In this document: one piece after another, positions 36,991 through 46,774 of the stretch
How positions within the stretch are numbered: position 1 is the first letter of the stretch
Layout: each line of letters starts with the position of its first letter
Source: Pseudoroseomonas cervicalis ATCC 49957
GTDB taxonomy: Bacteria; Pseudomonadota; Alphaproteobacteria; Acetobacterales; Acetobacteraceae
Assembly: GCF_000164635.1 (NCBI RefSeq)
Contig: NZ_GG770777.1
Location: 382,926 to 440,785 of the forward strand
Reading direction: 5' to 3'
DNA: 57,860 nt
The notes under the pieces: generated by a model
Seen by the model: only the letters and a program-made list of their open reading frames with translations
Told to the model about the DNA's origin: nothing
The model's database searches: none
Translations under genes and position numbers: made by a program

Positions 36991-38433
36991 ATGGATGCTC
37001 TGCCGACTGAGGGGCTGCCGGCGGGCTGGGCGCACACAACGCTCGGCGAGGTCGCCGGCGAACCACGGGCCCGGGTCCCTGCCGATGCGAAGAGCAACCT
37101 GCCGTTTGTCGGCTTGGAGCACATCGCGCCGCACGCCTTGCGCCCGCATGGGTTCGGCCGCTTCGGTGACATGCGGAGTGCTGCGTCACCCTTCACGCCG
37201 GGCGACGTCCTCTACGCGCGGATGCGACCCTACTTGAACAAGGTCTGGCACGCGGATCGCGAGGGCGTTGCCTCTGCGGAGTTCCTGGTTCTCCCGCGAT
37301 CTGGTCGCGTGCACCCCGACTTTCTTGCGCTGCTTCTCCACCATCGGCCTTTTGTGGAGTTCGCGCGCCATGCGTCGTCGGGCGACCGGCCACGCGTCGA
37401 GTGGGCCGACATTTCCAAGTATCCCATCGCGCTGCCACCACGAGCCGAGCAGGACCGCATCGTCACCGCGGTGAACGCGCTGTTCGACGAGGTGGAGGCC
37501 GGCGAAGCCTCGCTGGCGCGGGCGCGCGAGGGTCTGACGCAGTTCCGCACCAGCCTCCTCCACGCCGCCTGCACCGGCGCCCTCACCGCCGATTGGCGCA
37601 CTGCCAACCCGACGAATCAAACCGCTGCCGATCTGCTGGCCGAAGTCGCGGCGTGGCGCGCCGCGCGAGGATTGAAGCCGCTCGCCGCAGCAAGCGCTGT
37701 AGGTACGGCGACGCTGCCGACCCTGCCGGAAGGCTGGATCTGGGCGTCGCTGCCGCAGCTCGGCGAGTTCGGCCGCGGCAAGTCGAAGCACCGCCCGCGC
37801 GACGACGCACGACTCTACGGTGCTGCGATGCCCTTCATCCAGACTGGAGAGGTCAGCCGCAGCCGGGGTCGAATCACATCCTGGTCCAGGATGTATAGCG
37901 ATTTCGGCGTTGCGCAGAGCAAGGTCTGGCCCGCCGGGACCGTGTGCATCACCATCGCAGCGAACATCGCCGCTTCGGGAATCCTGACGTTCGACGCGTG
38001 CTTCCCCGACAGCGTCGTGGGCTTGGTCACGCCGCACGCAGCGCTTGCACGCTATGTCGAGCTGTTCATGCAGACGGCGCGTGCCAACCTGGAAGCTTAC
38101 GCTCCGGCTACAGCACAGAAGAACATCAACCTAGAAATTCTCAACACCGTCGCCGTGCCCTTGCCTCCCCTTATGGAGATCGAGGCCATCGTTCGTGCCG
38201 TCGACGATGTGCATACGGAGGCCGTCGAGCCAGTGGGCACAATTGCTGACGGCTCCGCCCTCCGCCAATCCATCCTCCACGCCGCCTTTACCGGCCGCCT
38301 CGTCCCGCAAGACCCGGCCGACGAGCCCGCCGCCGTCCTGCTCGCGCGCCTCCGCGCCGCGCCGGCTGTGGCACGCCGTTCCCGTGCGCGTCGCACCTCA
38401 ACGCAGCCCGACCTGATCGAGACACCAGCATGA
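36991..38433 (+). CDS. hsdS: Type I restriction-modification specificity subunit (HsdS)
   Basis: The 480-residue product has two target-recognition domains, each followed by a conserved helix: LPAGWAHTTLGEVAG, then RPRVEWADISKYPIALPPRA and EQDRIVTAVNALFDEVEAGE; the second half is LPEGWIWASLPQLGEFGRGK, TAQKNINLEILNTVAVPLPP and a matching helix. The two domains define a bipartite recognition sequence that cannot be read from the protein. A GTG at 36985 overlaps the hsdR stop and is an alternative start. The stop overlaps the hsdM start (ATGA). Confidence 0.93.
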   Translation: MDALPTEGLPAGWAHTTLGEVAGEPRARVPADAKSNLPFVGLEHIAPHALRPHGFGRFGDMRSAASPFTPGDVLYARMRPYLNKVWHADREGVASAEFLVLPRSGRVHPDFLALLLHHRPFVEFARHASSGDRPRVEWADISKYPIALPPRAEQDRIVTAVNALFDEVEAGEASLARAREGLTQFRTSLLHAACTGALTADWRTANPTNQTAADLLAEVAAWRAARGLKPLAAASAVGTATLPTLPEGWIWASLPQLGEFGRGKSKHRPRDDARLYGAAMPFIQTGEVSRSRGRITSWSRMYSDFGVAQSKVWPAGTVCITIAANIAASGILTFDACFPDSVVGLVTPHAALARYVELFMQTARANLEAYAPATAQKNINLEILNTVAVPLPPLMEIEAIVRAVDDVHTEAVEPVGTIADGSALRQSILHAAFTGRLVPQDPADEPAAVLLARLRAAPAVARRSRARRTSTQPDLIETPA

Positions 38434-39881
38434 GCGATACCGAGAACGTCCTGACCGCAAAGGTCTGGAACCTCGCCCATGTGATGAACAACGCCGGCGT
38501 CGGCTCCGGCGACTATGTGGAGCAGGTCACCTATCTGCTGTTCCTCAAGCTCGACACGGAGCGGGAGGAAGACGGCTTGCCCTCCCTGCTGCCGGAGGAA
38601 TGCCGTTGGGCGCGCCTCGCCGCCCTCTCCGGCCGCGAACTCGCGCAGCACTACGCTCGCACGCTGGAGACGCTCGCTGGCCAGCCCGGGCTCGTCGGCA
38701 CCATCTACACCCGCGCCCGCAACACTATCGAGGAACCGGCCCACCTGCACCGCCTGGTGCGGATGATCGGCGCGGAGAACTGGTCGGGGTTCGGCGTCGA
38801 CGTGAAGGGCGCGATCTACGAGAGCCTGCTGGAACGCACCGCCTCCGACACCAAGTCCGGCGCCGGCCAGTATTTCACCCCGCGCCCCGTCATCCAGGCC
38901 TGTGTTGAGGTGGTGGACCCCAGGCCCGGCCAGACCATTTGCGACCCCGCCTGCGGCACCGCCGGTTTCCTCCTCGCCGCCTTCGAGCACATGCGCCAGA
39001 AGCCCGAGGCGCGCGACCGCGAGACGGGGCGCAGGATGCGGGAGGAAGGCTTCACCGGCTACGACATCGTCGCCGGCGTCGCGCGGCTCGCCGCCATGAA
39101 CCTCTACCTGCATGGCCTCGGCCGCGCCGACGTCACGCCGATCCACCGCGCGGACGCGCTGCTGGCCGATCCGGGCCGGCGCTGGGACGTGATCCTGACC
39201 AACCCGCCCTTCGGCCGCCGCCAGTCCATCCAGGTCTTCACCGGTGACGGCGAGGCGGAGACGGAGCGCGAGGACTACCAGCGCCCCGACTTCAATGTCA
39301 CCACCGGCAACAAGCAGCTCAACTTCGTCCAGCACATCATGACCGTGCTGGCGCCGGGCGGCGTCGCCGCCGTGGTGCTGCCCGACAACGTGCTGTTCGA
39401 GGGCGGCGCCGGCGAGAAGATCCGCCGCCGCCTGCTCGACGAGTTCGAGTGCCACACCCTGCTGCGCCTGCCGACCGGCATCTTCTATCGCCAGGGCGTG
39501 AAGGCGAACGTGCTGTTCTTCGAGGCCCGCCCGCGCCGCAAGACCCCCTGGACCGAGGCCCTCTGGGTCTACGACCTCCGCACCAACAAGCGCTTCACCC
39601 TGAAGGAACGCCCTCTGCGCGACGCCGACATGGCGGAGTTCGTGAGCCTGGCGAAGCTCTCCGACCGCGCGAAGCGCCAGGAGACGGAGCGCTTCAAGCG
39701 CTTCACCTACGCCGAGCTGGCCGCACGCGAGAAGCTGGACCTGAACCTGACCTGGCTGCGCGAGGACGGCGCCACCGACCCCGCCAGCCTGCCGCCGCCC
39801 GCCGAGATCGCCGCCAGCATCGCCGAGGACCTGGAGACGGCGTTGGCGCGCTTCCGCGCCGTTGCGGCCCGCCTATCGTGA
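38430..39881 (+). CDS. hsdM: Type I restriction-modification N6-adenine methylase (HsdM)
   Basis: The 483-residue methylase has an N-terminal helical domain (VWNLAHVMNNAGVGSGDYVE), the SAM motif CDPACGTAGF at 171-180 and the catalytic NPPF at 258-261. It protects host DNA and, with HsdS, forms the site-recognition core. The start overlaps hsdS by 4 bp. The CHAT protein gene starts 28 bp after its stop on the same strand, with no terminator visible between, so the four genes may form one transcript. Confidence 0.95.
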   Translation: MSDTENVLTAKVWNLAHVMNNAGVGSGDYVEQVTYLLFLKLDTEREEDGLPSLLPEECRWARLAALSGRELAQHYARTLETLAGQPGLVGTIYTRARNTIEEPAHLHRLVRMIGAENWSGFGVDVKGAIYESLLERTASDTKSGAGQYFTPRPVIQACVEVVDPRPGQTICDPACGTAGFLLAAFEHMRQKPEARDRETGRRMREEGFTGYDIVAGVARLAAMNLYLHGLGRADVTPIHRADALLADPGRRWDVILTNPPFGRRQSIQVFTGDGEAETEREDYQRPDFNVTTGNKQLNFVQHIMTVLAPGGVAAVVLPDNVLFEGGAGEKIRRRLLDEFECHTLLRLPTGIFYRQGVKANVLFFEARPRRKTPWTEALWVYDLRTNKRFTLKERPLRDADMAEFVSLAKLSDRAKRQETERFKRFTYAELAAREKLDLNLTWLREDGATDPASLPPPAEIAASIAEDLETALARFRAVAARLS

Positions 39882-39909
39882 GGGCGGTCCCTTTGGCAGC
39901 CCGCGCGCG

Positions 39910-42201
39910 ATGAACGTAGACGGCCCGGCGGCGGACGCCGGTGCGTTCGCAAGCCTCGATCCCCGGCTGTTCTTCTTCGTCACCGTCCCGGACCACGCGC
40001 CGGCGGAGGCCACCCCACTCACGGGCTTCGCGCCGAGCTTGCTCCTATCTACCTCCCTACTCCGCGCGGTGAGCCTCCTGCCGTCGCACGTCCTCGAACC
40101 GCTGCCGGAGCACCACGCCAGCCTGCCTGCGCGCCACGCGAACGGGTTGGGCGGGCCCTACTGGATCCCCATCTCCCCGCGGGCACTGCGGTCGGAGCCG
40201 CCGCTCGCAGAGGCGCCCTTCGCCTTCGTCCTCCTCGGGCCCGGCGAGGACGCGGGCGACTACCGTGCGTGGGCGGGCGCGGGCCCGTGCCGGCCATGCC
40301 TCGTCGCAGAGACGGGCGGGGATCTCACCTGGGCCGATCTCCACCTCGAGGGCATCCGGTCCTGGATGCTCGCCGCCTGCGATCGCCTCGTCGCCGCCGC
40401 ACCCGGGACGGCCGCGGCGGGCGACGCCATGCGGGCGCGGGACGCGATCGAGGGGTGGCGGCCTCGTGTCCTGCGTACGCCGCCGTTCCGAGTTGGCGGC
40501 CACAACGCCGTCGCACCCAACGTGAGCGCCCTGCATGCGGCCTTCGGCTACGACGATCCGGTGGACGGGCCCTTCCGGGAGATCGGCAACGGCGACGGAC
40601 CCTACGTGGAGGCGATCGCGCGCACGGCGAGCCTCGTCCTGGAGGAGCGTGCCCGGCTCCCACGAACGGCCCTGGACTCGGCCGCACCGCGCCGTCCCTC
40701 GCTGACGCTTTTTGCGCCCGCGATGTTCCCCGCCGCGAACCGGCCCCGGCTTAGCGGGCAGCCGTCCCGCGAGGAAGAGAGGCGCTTCGACGTGGCGTGG
40801 AGGATGCTCGCGGATCAGCGCGGCTACGGCTTCGAGCTCCGCAATGACGCGGCCGCTTCGGCGATTTTTAGGACGCCGATGGCGGCGTGGCGGAAGCCCG
40901 GGTTCCGGCCGGACCCGCATCCGCTCGTGCGGGTGCGGGCGGCGGAGCTGTCGGCCGCGACGGAGGTGATGGCAGCCCTTGCCGCTGCGGATGCCTCCGC
41001 CGTGCTGCGTCTGCCGAACGAGGTCAACCGGACGATCGGCGCCGTCCGCCAGTACGCTGAGCACTTCCGCTCCACAGCGCGGCGGGGTGGCAAGACGGCC
41101 AAGGCGTTCGCAGCGGCGATGTCGCGGATCACGGCTTCCGTGCCGCAGCGCTTCCGGGAGATCCTGCGCGACGCCGAGGGAGACATCCGCATTGTCGCCG
41201 ATGCCCACCTGGAGTGGCTGGAGATGGACGGCCTGCCCCTCTGCCTCCGCCGCAACCTGTCGCGCGTGCCAGCCACGCCCGGGAACCTCCTCGTGGGGCA
41301 ACTGCTCCCGATGCCGCCCGTGTGGCTTACCCCGGAGGCGCTGGGGAATGTGCTCGTCATCGCGGCCCTGAAGCGCGACGATCCCATCGGCCCTATGATG
41401 CGCACCGCCCTCGAGGTCAGCGCACCCCAGTGGGAGGACACCATCCGCCTCCGGACGGTGGAGGTGGCGAGCCGCGACGCACTATTGGACGCGCTGCGTC
41501 GCTTCGATGGTGCGCTGGTCGTCTTCGACGGACACGGGTCGCACGACCCCGACGGCGCGGCCGTGCTGCACCTGCGCGACGAGCGCTGCGAGGTGTGGGG
41601 CCTGCAGCGGCAGCTGCCGAACCCGCCCCCGCTCGTCGTGCTTAGCGCCTGCGACACGCACGCGGCCGACCGCAACCACGCGACCTCCGCCAGCGGCTTC
41701 CTGGCGCTGGGGTGCCGGGCCGTGCTCGGCTCCGCGCTGCCCCTGCATGCAGCCGACGCGGCGGCGTTCGTGGCGCGCCTGCTGCTCCGCGTGGCGCGGT
41801 TCGTGCCGCCGGCGGTCGGCATTCTCGGAAGGCCCGTCACCTGGACCGAGGTGGTCGGAGGGATGTTGCGCATGCAGGCGATGACCGACTGGCTCCGGGG
41901 GCTCGTCAGGGCCGGCGCGCTCCGCGCGGATCAGTACGAGGAGATCGCCGTCTGGGCGAACCTCCAGATCAATGCGGGTGCACCCGATCCGTTTAGCGCG
42001 GTCCGCGCGCGCCTCGTCAACGAGGGGCTGTCTGAGGCCGTCGCGGGCCGCATCCTGCGCGAGGCGGTCGCGGCGTCAACCGCGATCAGCTACCTCAATA
42101 TGGGCCGCCCGGAGACGGTCCTCCTCGACACGGAGGCGGCCATGGCCGCCCGCGCCCGCGACCTGGCGACCGCGGCTCCTTTGCTGCCCCCACCGCCATA
42201 A
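39910..42201 (+). CDS. CHAT-domain (caspase-like) protein linked to type I RM
   Basis: A 763-residue protein. Its last 250 residues match the CHAT peptidase fold: LVVFDGHGSHD with the catalytic His (H542, in the G-H-G-S-H element) and VVLSACDTHA with the catalytic Cys (C581), followed by SGFLALGCRAVLGSALPLHA, the usual helix after the Cys. The first 500 residues have no TPR or other domain that I recognise, and there is no signal peptide. CHAT proteases act as cell-death or substrate-cleaving effectors in several defence systems (TPR-CHAT/Craspase, CHAT with gasdermin). Its position 28 bp after hsdM suggests function with restriction; this is inference. An upstream in-frame start overlaps hsdM. 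Confidence 0.85.
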   Translation: MNVDGPAADAGAFASLDPRLFFFVTVPDHAPAEATPLTGFAPSLLLSTSLLRAVSLLPSHVLEPLPEHHASLPARHANGLGGPYWIPISPRALRSEPPLAEAPFAFVLLGPGEDAGDYRAWAGAGPCRPCLVAETGGDLTWADLHLEGIRSWMLAACDRLVAAAPGTAAAGDAMRARDAIEGWRPRVLRTPPFRVGGHNAVAPNVSALHAAFGYDDPVDGPFREIGNGDGPYVEAIARTASLVLEERARLPRTALDSAAPRRPSLTLFAPAMFPAANRPRLSGQPSREEERRFDVAWRMLADQRGYGFELRNDAAASAIFRTPMAAWRKPGFRPDPHPLVRVRAAELSAATEVMAALAAADASAVLRLPNEVNRTIGAVRQYAEHFRSTARRGGKTAKAFAAAMSRITASVPQRFREILRDAEGDIRIVADAHLEWLEMDGLPLCLRRNLSRVPATPGNLLVGQLLPMPPVWLTPEALGNVLVIAALKRDDPIGPMMRTALEVSAPQWEDTIRLRTVEVASRDALLDALRRFDGALVVFDGHGSHDPDGAAVLHLRDERCEVWGLQRQLPNPPPLVVLSACDTHAADRNHATSASGFLALGCRAVLGSALPLHAADAAAFVARLLLRVARFVPPAVGILGRPVTWTEVVGGMLRMQAMTDWLRGLVRAGALRADQYEEIAVWANLQINAGAPDPFSAVRARLVNEGLSEAVAGRILREAVAASTAISYLNMGRPETVLLDTEAAMAARARDLATAAPLLPPPP

Positions 42202-42254
42202 CAGTATGACCTTCTGCCATTCGCGGACACGGCACGACGGGGAGGGCGTGGCGG

Positions 42255-42795
42255 GTGACCATCACAAGCTTCATCGCGACGCCACCGGCAGCGCCCGACC
42301 TGGACGAGATCGCGTGGGAGATCAGCCGTGGCCTGGCCAGTGCCCAGGTCTTCGGCGGCCGCGCCTACCTCCGCACGCCCATGCTGCTGCCCTCCGGCGC
42401 CTCGGTGGTGGTGATGATCGAGCAAGAGAGGGCCGGCCGCTTCCGCATCACGGAGCTCGGCCAGGGGAATGATGAGGCGGAAACGCTCGGCTTCAGCCGC
42501 ATCTATCGGCGCCAGGCCGAGGACGTCGCTGGCCTGCAAGGACTGACAGTCGATCAGGGCGCGCTTTCGCTGCGGGATCTCGGCCGGGAGGAGCTGACGG
42601 GCGCGACCCATGGCGCTCGCCAGCGCGGTTCTGCGCACCATGGAACGGGCAATGCTGCGTGCGGCTGACCGCCGCCCTCAGACCGCCGCCGATCGAATGA
42701 TCACTCGCCTGAGCCGCCTATTCCCCGGGAGGCAGGTCCGCCCCGAGGCGGAGGTGCGCGGTGCCTCGACCCACGCATGGTATCCACCGGCGTCT
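42255..42795 (+). pseudogene. DUF1828/DUF1829 protein, frameshifted and cut by the island end
   Basis: From the GTG at 42255 the frame reads AWEISRGLASAQVFGGRAYL, RTPMLLPSGASVVVMIEQER and FRITELGQGNDEAETLGFSR, a DUF1828 domain. Near 42600 another frame takes over (ASAVLRTMERAMLRAADRR, FPGRQVRPEAEVRGASTHAW), which looks like the start of the DUF1829 part. The protein then ends at the attachment region, so its C-terminus is missing. The function of this family is unknown; it is often found in mobile elements and near defence genes. It may have been a further partner of the CHAT protein. Confidence 0.6.
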
Positions 42796-42815
42796 ATGCC
42801 AATCGAGGACGGGAA

Positions 42816-42834
42816 TGGGGGTAGAGTTGGGGGT
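42816..42834 (+). repeat. Candidate integrase arm-type site (right)
   Basis: TGGGGGTAGAGTTGGGGGT differs at one base from 11041-11059 near the left end. It sits about 55 bp from the attR core. The matching location of this unusual G-rich block at both island ends supports a role in integration or excision. Confidence 0.55.
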
Positions 42835-42889
42835 GCAAGAAAGTGCCGCCACAGGAAGTGTAAGAAAATCAGGATTTTATGGCGGATAG

Positions 42890-42904
42890 GTGGCGGAGGG
42901 GATG
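42890..42904 (-). other. attR: island right attachment core
   Basis: GTGGCGGAGGGGATG is identical to attL and forms the 3' end of tRNA-Ser (CATCCCCTCCGCCA read on the minus strand). The tRNA remains intact because the element supplied or preserved its 3' end. Confidence 0.8.
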
Positions 42905-42983
42905 GGATTCGAACCCACGAAACGGGTTATCCCCGTTTAACGGTTTAGCAAACCGCCGCCTTCGGCCACTCGGCCACCCCTCC
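42891..42983 (-). tRNA. tRNA-Ser(GCT)
   Basis: The minus strand folds as a class II tRNA: acceptor GGAGGGG (from 42983) pairs with CCCCTCC, D arm GGCCGAGTGGCCGAAGGC, anticodon stem GCGGT/ACCGT with loop TTGCTAA (anticodon GCT at 42949-42947), long variable arm, T arm GTGGGTTCGAATCCCAT, discriminator G and encoded CCA. It decodes AGC/AGU. It is the integration target of the island. Confidence 0.95.
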
Positions 42984-43122
42984 GCAGGGTGTTGAAGTTG
43001 CACGGCGTATGCGAGGCCGCTTCTAGCGGTCCGGGCGGGCCACGTCAAACGGCCTGGGCACCGTGGAGACGAAAAAGCTGGGGATAGACGGCGGAAAGGC
43101 AGCGCCCTTCCGCCGCCCTGGC

Positions 43123-43752
43123 TCAGCGCAGAGGGATTGCCATGCCTCGCGCCACCGCCGGGCGCGCCATCATGCCGGCATACCACGCCGCCACAGCCGG
43201 GAATTCCTCCAGGCTGCCCAGATGCCGCTCATGCCGCCAGGCCCAGCCCAGGATGGCGAAATCGGCGATGCTCGGCGCGCCTTCGGTCGCCACGAAGTCA
43301 CGCCCCGCTAGGCGGCGATCCAGCACGCCATAGAGACGGCGCGTCTCGCTGCGGTAGCGCTCCAGCCCGTAATCACGCGCCGGGCCATCGGGACGGGTCA
43401 GGAAATGATGCACCTGGCCAGGCATCGGGCCGAAGCCGCCCATCTGCCACATCAGCCATTCCCAGACGGCGACGCGGCCGCGCGGATCGGCCGGCAGGAA
43501 GCGCCCGGTCTTCTCGGCCAGATAGAGCAGGATGGCGCCCGATTCGAAGACGCTGATCGGCTGCCCGTCCGGCCCGTCCTCGTCGACGATCGCGGGGATG
43601 CGGTTGTTGGGGGAGAGCTTGAGGAAACCCGGCTCGAACTGCTCGTTGCGGGTGATGTCCACCGGCTTGACGGTGTAGGGCAGCCCCATCTCCTCCAGCG
43701 CGACGCTGATCTTGCGCGCGTTGGGGGTGTCCCAGCTGTAGAGTGTGATCAT
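43123..43752 (-). CDS. Glutathione S-transferase, YfcG/Ure2-like
   Basis: A 209-residue protein with the thioredoxin-like N-terminal domain ITLYSWDTPNARKISVALEE, the cis-Pro glutathione-binding segment NNRIPAIVDEDG and the ESGAILLYLAEKTG motif. The helical C-terminal domain includes WLMWQMGGFGPMPGQ and SIADFAILGWAWRH. YfcG/Ure2-type members bind GSH or GSSG and have disulfide reductase or peroxidase activity. The gene stands alone between tRNA-Ser and the gat operon, separated from gatB by a hairpin. Confidence 0.9.
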   Translation of the reverse strand: MITLYSWDTPNARKISVALEEMGLPYTVKPVDITRNEQFEPGFLKLSPNNRIPAIVDEDGPDGQPISVFESGAILLYLAEKTGRFLPADPRGRVAVWEWLMWQMGGFGPMPGQVHHFLTRPDGPARDYGLERYRSETRRLYGVLDRRLAGRDFVATEGAPSIADFAILGWAWRHERHLGSLEEFPAVAAWYAGMMARPAVARGMAIPLR

Positions 43753-43765
43753 CGCGGCAATCCTC

Positions 43766-43789
43766 CCGGCCCTGTTGCTTCAGGGCCGG
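43766..43789 (-). terminator. Hairpin between gatB and the GST gene
   Basis: CCGGCCCTG, 6-nt loop, CAGGGCCGG: a perfect 9-bp stem. Read on the minus strand it follows the gatB stop and precedes the GST start, so it probably ends the gatCAB transcript. It lacks a clear T tract. Confidence 0.5.
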
Positions 43790-43838
43790 AAGGGAAGCAC
43801 GCGCCGGGGCCTGCGTCAGCCCCGGCAGGTCAGGCCGG

Positions 43839-45290
43839 TCAGCCCAGCTTCTTCTTCAGCAGTTCGTTGACCAGGGCCGGGTTGCCCTTGCCCTGCATCG
43901 CCTTCATCGTCTGGCCGACGAAGAAGCCGAACAGCTTGTCCTTGCCGCTGCGGTATTCCTCGACCTTGCCGGCATTGGCGGCCATCACCTGGTCGATCAC
44001 CGCCTCGATCGCGCCGGTGTCGGTCACCTGCTTCAGGCCGCGCTCCTCGACGATCTCGCCCGGCGCCTTGCCGGTCTCGAACATCGCCTCCAGCACCTCC
44101 TTGGCCAGCTTGCCGGAGAGGGTGTTGTCCGCGATCAGGTCGAGCAGCGCGCCCAGATTCTCCGCGCTGACCGGGCTGTCGCCGATGCCGTGGCCGGTGC
44201 GGTTCAGGCCGGCGAAGAAGTCGCCGGTCACCCAGTTGGCGGCGACCTTGGGGTCGCGGCCGCGGGCGACGGTCTCGTAGAAGGCGGCCGTCTCCTTCTC
44301 CAGCGTCAGCACATGCGCGTCATAGGGCGTCAGCCCGAACTCGCCCACATAGCGGGCGCGGCGGGCATCGGGCAGCTCCGGCAGGGCGGCCTTCAGCTGG
44401 TCGACCCAGGCCTGCTCGATCACCAACGGCGGCAGGTCGGGGTCGGGGAAGTAGCGGTAGTCATGCGCATCCTCCTTGGAGCGCATGGAGCGCGTCACGC
44501 CGCGGCTGGTGTCGAACAGGCGGGTTTCCTGCACCACCTCCTCGCCGGCTTCCCACAGCTCGACCTGGCGCCGCGCCTCGGCCTCCACCGCCTGCATGAC
44601 GAAGCGGATGGAGTTGACGTTCTTCACCTCGCAGCGGGTGCGGAACCCCTCGCCCGGCTTGCGCACCGAGACATTGACGTCCGCGCGCAGCGAACCCTGC
44701 TCCATATTGCCGTCGCAGGTGCCGAGGTAGCGCAGGATTTGTCTCAGTTTGGTCAGGTAGGCGCCGGCCTCCTCCGGGGAGCGGAGATCGGGCTCGGAGA
44801 CGATCTCCATCAGCGCGACGCCCGACCGGTTGAGGTCGATATAGCTCTTGGTCGGGTGCTGGTCGTGCAGCGACTTGCCCGCATCCTGCTCCAGATGCAG
44901 GCGGGTGATGCCGATCGGCTTGCGCGTGCCATCGGCCAGCTCGATCTCGATCTGGCCGGTGCCGATGATCGGGAACTGGTACTGGCTGATCTGGTAGCCC
45001 TGCGGCAGGTCCGCATAGAAGTAGTTCTTGCGGTCGAAGCGCGACCACAGATTGACCTGCGCGTTCAGGCCGAGCCCGGTGCGCACCGCCTGCGCCACGC
45101 ACTCGCCATTGATCACCGGCAGCATGCCGGGGAAGCCGGCATCGACGAAGCTGACCTGGGTGTTCGGCTCGGCGCCGAACTCGGTCGCGGCGCCGCTGAA
45201 CAGCTTGGCCTCGGAGGTGACCTGGGCATGCACCTCCAGCCCGATCACCACTTCCCAGGGGCCGGTCGTGCCCTCGATCGTGTAGCTCAT
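43839..45290 (-). CDS. gatB: Asp-tRNA(Asn)/Glu-tRNA(Gln) amidotransferase subunit B
   Basis: A 483-residue protein with the GatB signature [40 protein letters not shown] and the C-terminal YqeY-like helical tail domain [18 protein letters not shown]. GatB binds the mischarged tRNA and phosphorylates the side-chain carboxylate before amidation, for Gln-tRNA (and Asn-tRNA) synthesis. Its ATG overlaps the gatA stop. It is the last gene of gatC-gatA-gatB. Confidence 0.96.
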   Translation of the reverse strand: MSYTIEGTTGPWEVVIGLEVHAQVTSEAKLFSGAATEFGAEPNTQVSFVDAGFPGMLPVINGECVAQAVRTGLGLNAQVNLWSRFDRKNYFYADLPQGYQISQYQFPIIGTGQIEIELADGTRKPIGITRLHLEQDAGKSLHDQHPTKSYIDLNRSGVALMEIVSEPDLRSPEEAGAYLTKLRQILRYLGTCDGNMEQGSLRADVNVSVRKPGEGFRTRCEVKNVNSIRFVMQAVEAEARRQVELWEAGEEVVQETRLFDTSRGVTRSMRSKEDAHDYRYFPDPDLPPLVIEQAWVDQLKAALPELPDARRARYVGEFGLTPYDAHVLTLEKETAAFYETVARGRDPKVAANWVTGDFFAGLNRTGHGIGDSPVSAENLGALLDLIADNTLSGKLAKEVLEAMFETGKAPGEIVEERGLKQVTDTGAIEAVIDQVMAANAGKVEEYRSGKDKLFGFFVGQTMKAMQGKGNPALVNELLKKKLG

Positions 45291-46771
45291 GCCGCAGCCC
45301 TCACCGCCGGGGTGGCCTTGAAATCCGCGGCGCGCTCGATGGCGCCGCCAATCGCGAACAGGGTTTCCTCGTCGAAGGGCCGGCCGAGGATCTGCAGGCC
45401 GAGCGGCAGCCCCTTCGCGTCCAGCCCGGCCGGCAGCGCCATGCCCGGAATGCCCGCCAAATTGGCGGTGATGGTGAAGACGTCGTTCAGATACATCGCC
45501 ACCGGGTCGTCCTGCGTCTCGTCGCGGCCGAAGGCGGCGGTCGGCGTGGCGGGCGTCAGGATGGCGTCCACCTTGCCCCAGGCCTCGTCGAAATCGCGCT
45601 TGATCAGCGCCCGCACCTGCTGCGCCTTGACGTAGTAGGCGTCGTAATAGCCGGCGGAGAGCACATAGGTGCCGATCAGGATGCGGCGCTTCACCTCGGC
45701 GCCGAAGCCGGCGGCGCGGCTGCGCTCATACAGCTCCTTGAGGTCGCGGCCATCCTCGCGCAGGCCGAAGCGCACGCCATCATAGCGGGCAAGGTTCGAG
45801 GAGGCCTCGGCCGGCGCCACGATGTAGTAGGTCGGCAGCGCGTGGCCGGCATGCGGCAGGCTGATCTCGACCAGCTCCGCGCCCTCGGCGCGCAGCCACT
45901 CCATGCCCTGCTGCCACAGCGCGTCGATCTCGGGCGACAGGCCCTCGAGGCGGTATTCGCGCGGGATGCCGATGCGCAGCCCCTTCACCCCGCGCGCGAC
46001 GGCGGCGGCGAAATCCGGCACGGCGCGGTCGGCGCTGGTCGAATCCTTCGGGTCGAAGCCCGCCATGGAGCGCAGCAGGATGGCGCAATCCTCGACCGTG
46101 CGCGCCACCGGCCCGGCCTGGTCGAGGCTGGAGGCATAGGCGATGATGCCGTAGCGCGAGCAGCGGCCATAGGTCGGCTTGATGCCGGTGACGCCGCAGA
46201 AGGCCGCCGGCTGGCGGATCGAGCCGCCGGTGTCGGTGGCCGTCGCCCCCAGCGCCAGCCGCGCCGCCACCGCCGCGGCCGAGCCGCCGGAGGAACCGCC
46301 GGGCACCAGCACCGTGTCGGGCTCGCCGGCGCGCTTCCACGGATTCTCGGCCGCGCCATAGGCGGAGCTGAGGTTGGATGAGCCCATGGCGAATTCGTCG
46401 AGATTGGCCTTGCCCAGGAACACCGCGCCGTCGCGCAGCAGCTGGGCGGTCACCGTGCTCTCATAGGGCGGCACGAAATTGCCGAGGATCTTGCTGCCCG
46501 CCGTGGTGCGGGTGCCGGCGGTGCAGAACAGGTCCTTGATCGCCAGCGGGATGCCGGCGAGCGGCCCGGCCTCGCCGCGGGCGATCGCCGCATCGGCGGC
46601 CTCGGCCTGGGCCAGCGCCAGCTCGGGCGTGACGGTGATATAGGCGTTCAGCCGCGGGTTCAGCTGCTCCACCGCGTCCAGATGGGCGCGGGTCAGCTCG
46701 ACGGCGCTGATCTCGCGCGCATCGAGCGCGGCGCGGGCGCCGGCAATGGTGAGGTCGGTCGGGGCGGTCAT
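45287..46771 (-). CDS. gatA: Asp-tRNA(Asn)/Glu-tRNA(Gln) amidotransferase subunit A
   Basis: A 494-residue amidase-signature protein. The catalytic Ser-cisSer-Lys triad is visible: Lys in [10 protein letters not shown], Ser residues in [20 protein letters not shown] and [14 protein letters not shown]. It hydrolyses glutamine and passes ammonia to GatB. It is full length, 3 nt after gatC and overlapping gatB, so the operon is tight. Confidence 0.97.
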   Translation of the reverse strand: MTAPTDLTIAGARAALDAREISAVELTRAHLDAVEQLNPRLNAYITVTPELALAQAEAADAAIARGEAGPLAGIPLAIKDLFCTAGTRTTAGSKILGNFVPPYESTVTAQLLRDGAVFLGKANLDEFAMGSSNLSSAYGAAENPWKRAGEPDTVLVPGGSSGGSAAAVAARLALGATATDTGGSIRQPAAFCGVTGIKPTYGRCSRYGIIAYASSLDQAGPVARTVEDCAILLRSMAGFDPKDSTSADRAVPDFAAAVARGVKGLRIGIPREYRLEGLSPEIDALWQQGMEWLRAEGAELVEISLPHAGHALPTYYIVAPAEASSNLARYDGVRFGLREDGRDLKELYERSRAAGFGAEVKRRILIGTYVLSAGYYDAYYVKAQQVRALIKRDFDEAWGKVDAILTPATPTAAFGRDETQDDPVAMYLNDVFTITANLAGIPGMALPAGLDAKGLPLGLQILGRPFDEETLFAIGGAIERAADFKATPAVRAAA

Positions 46772-46774
46772 GGC

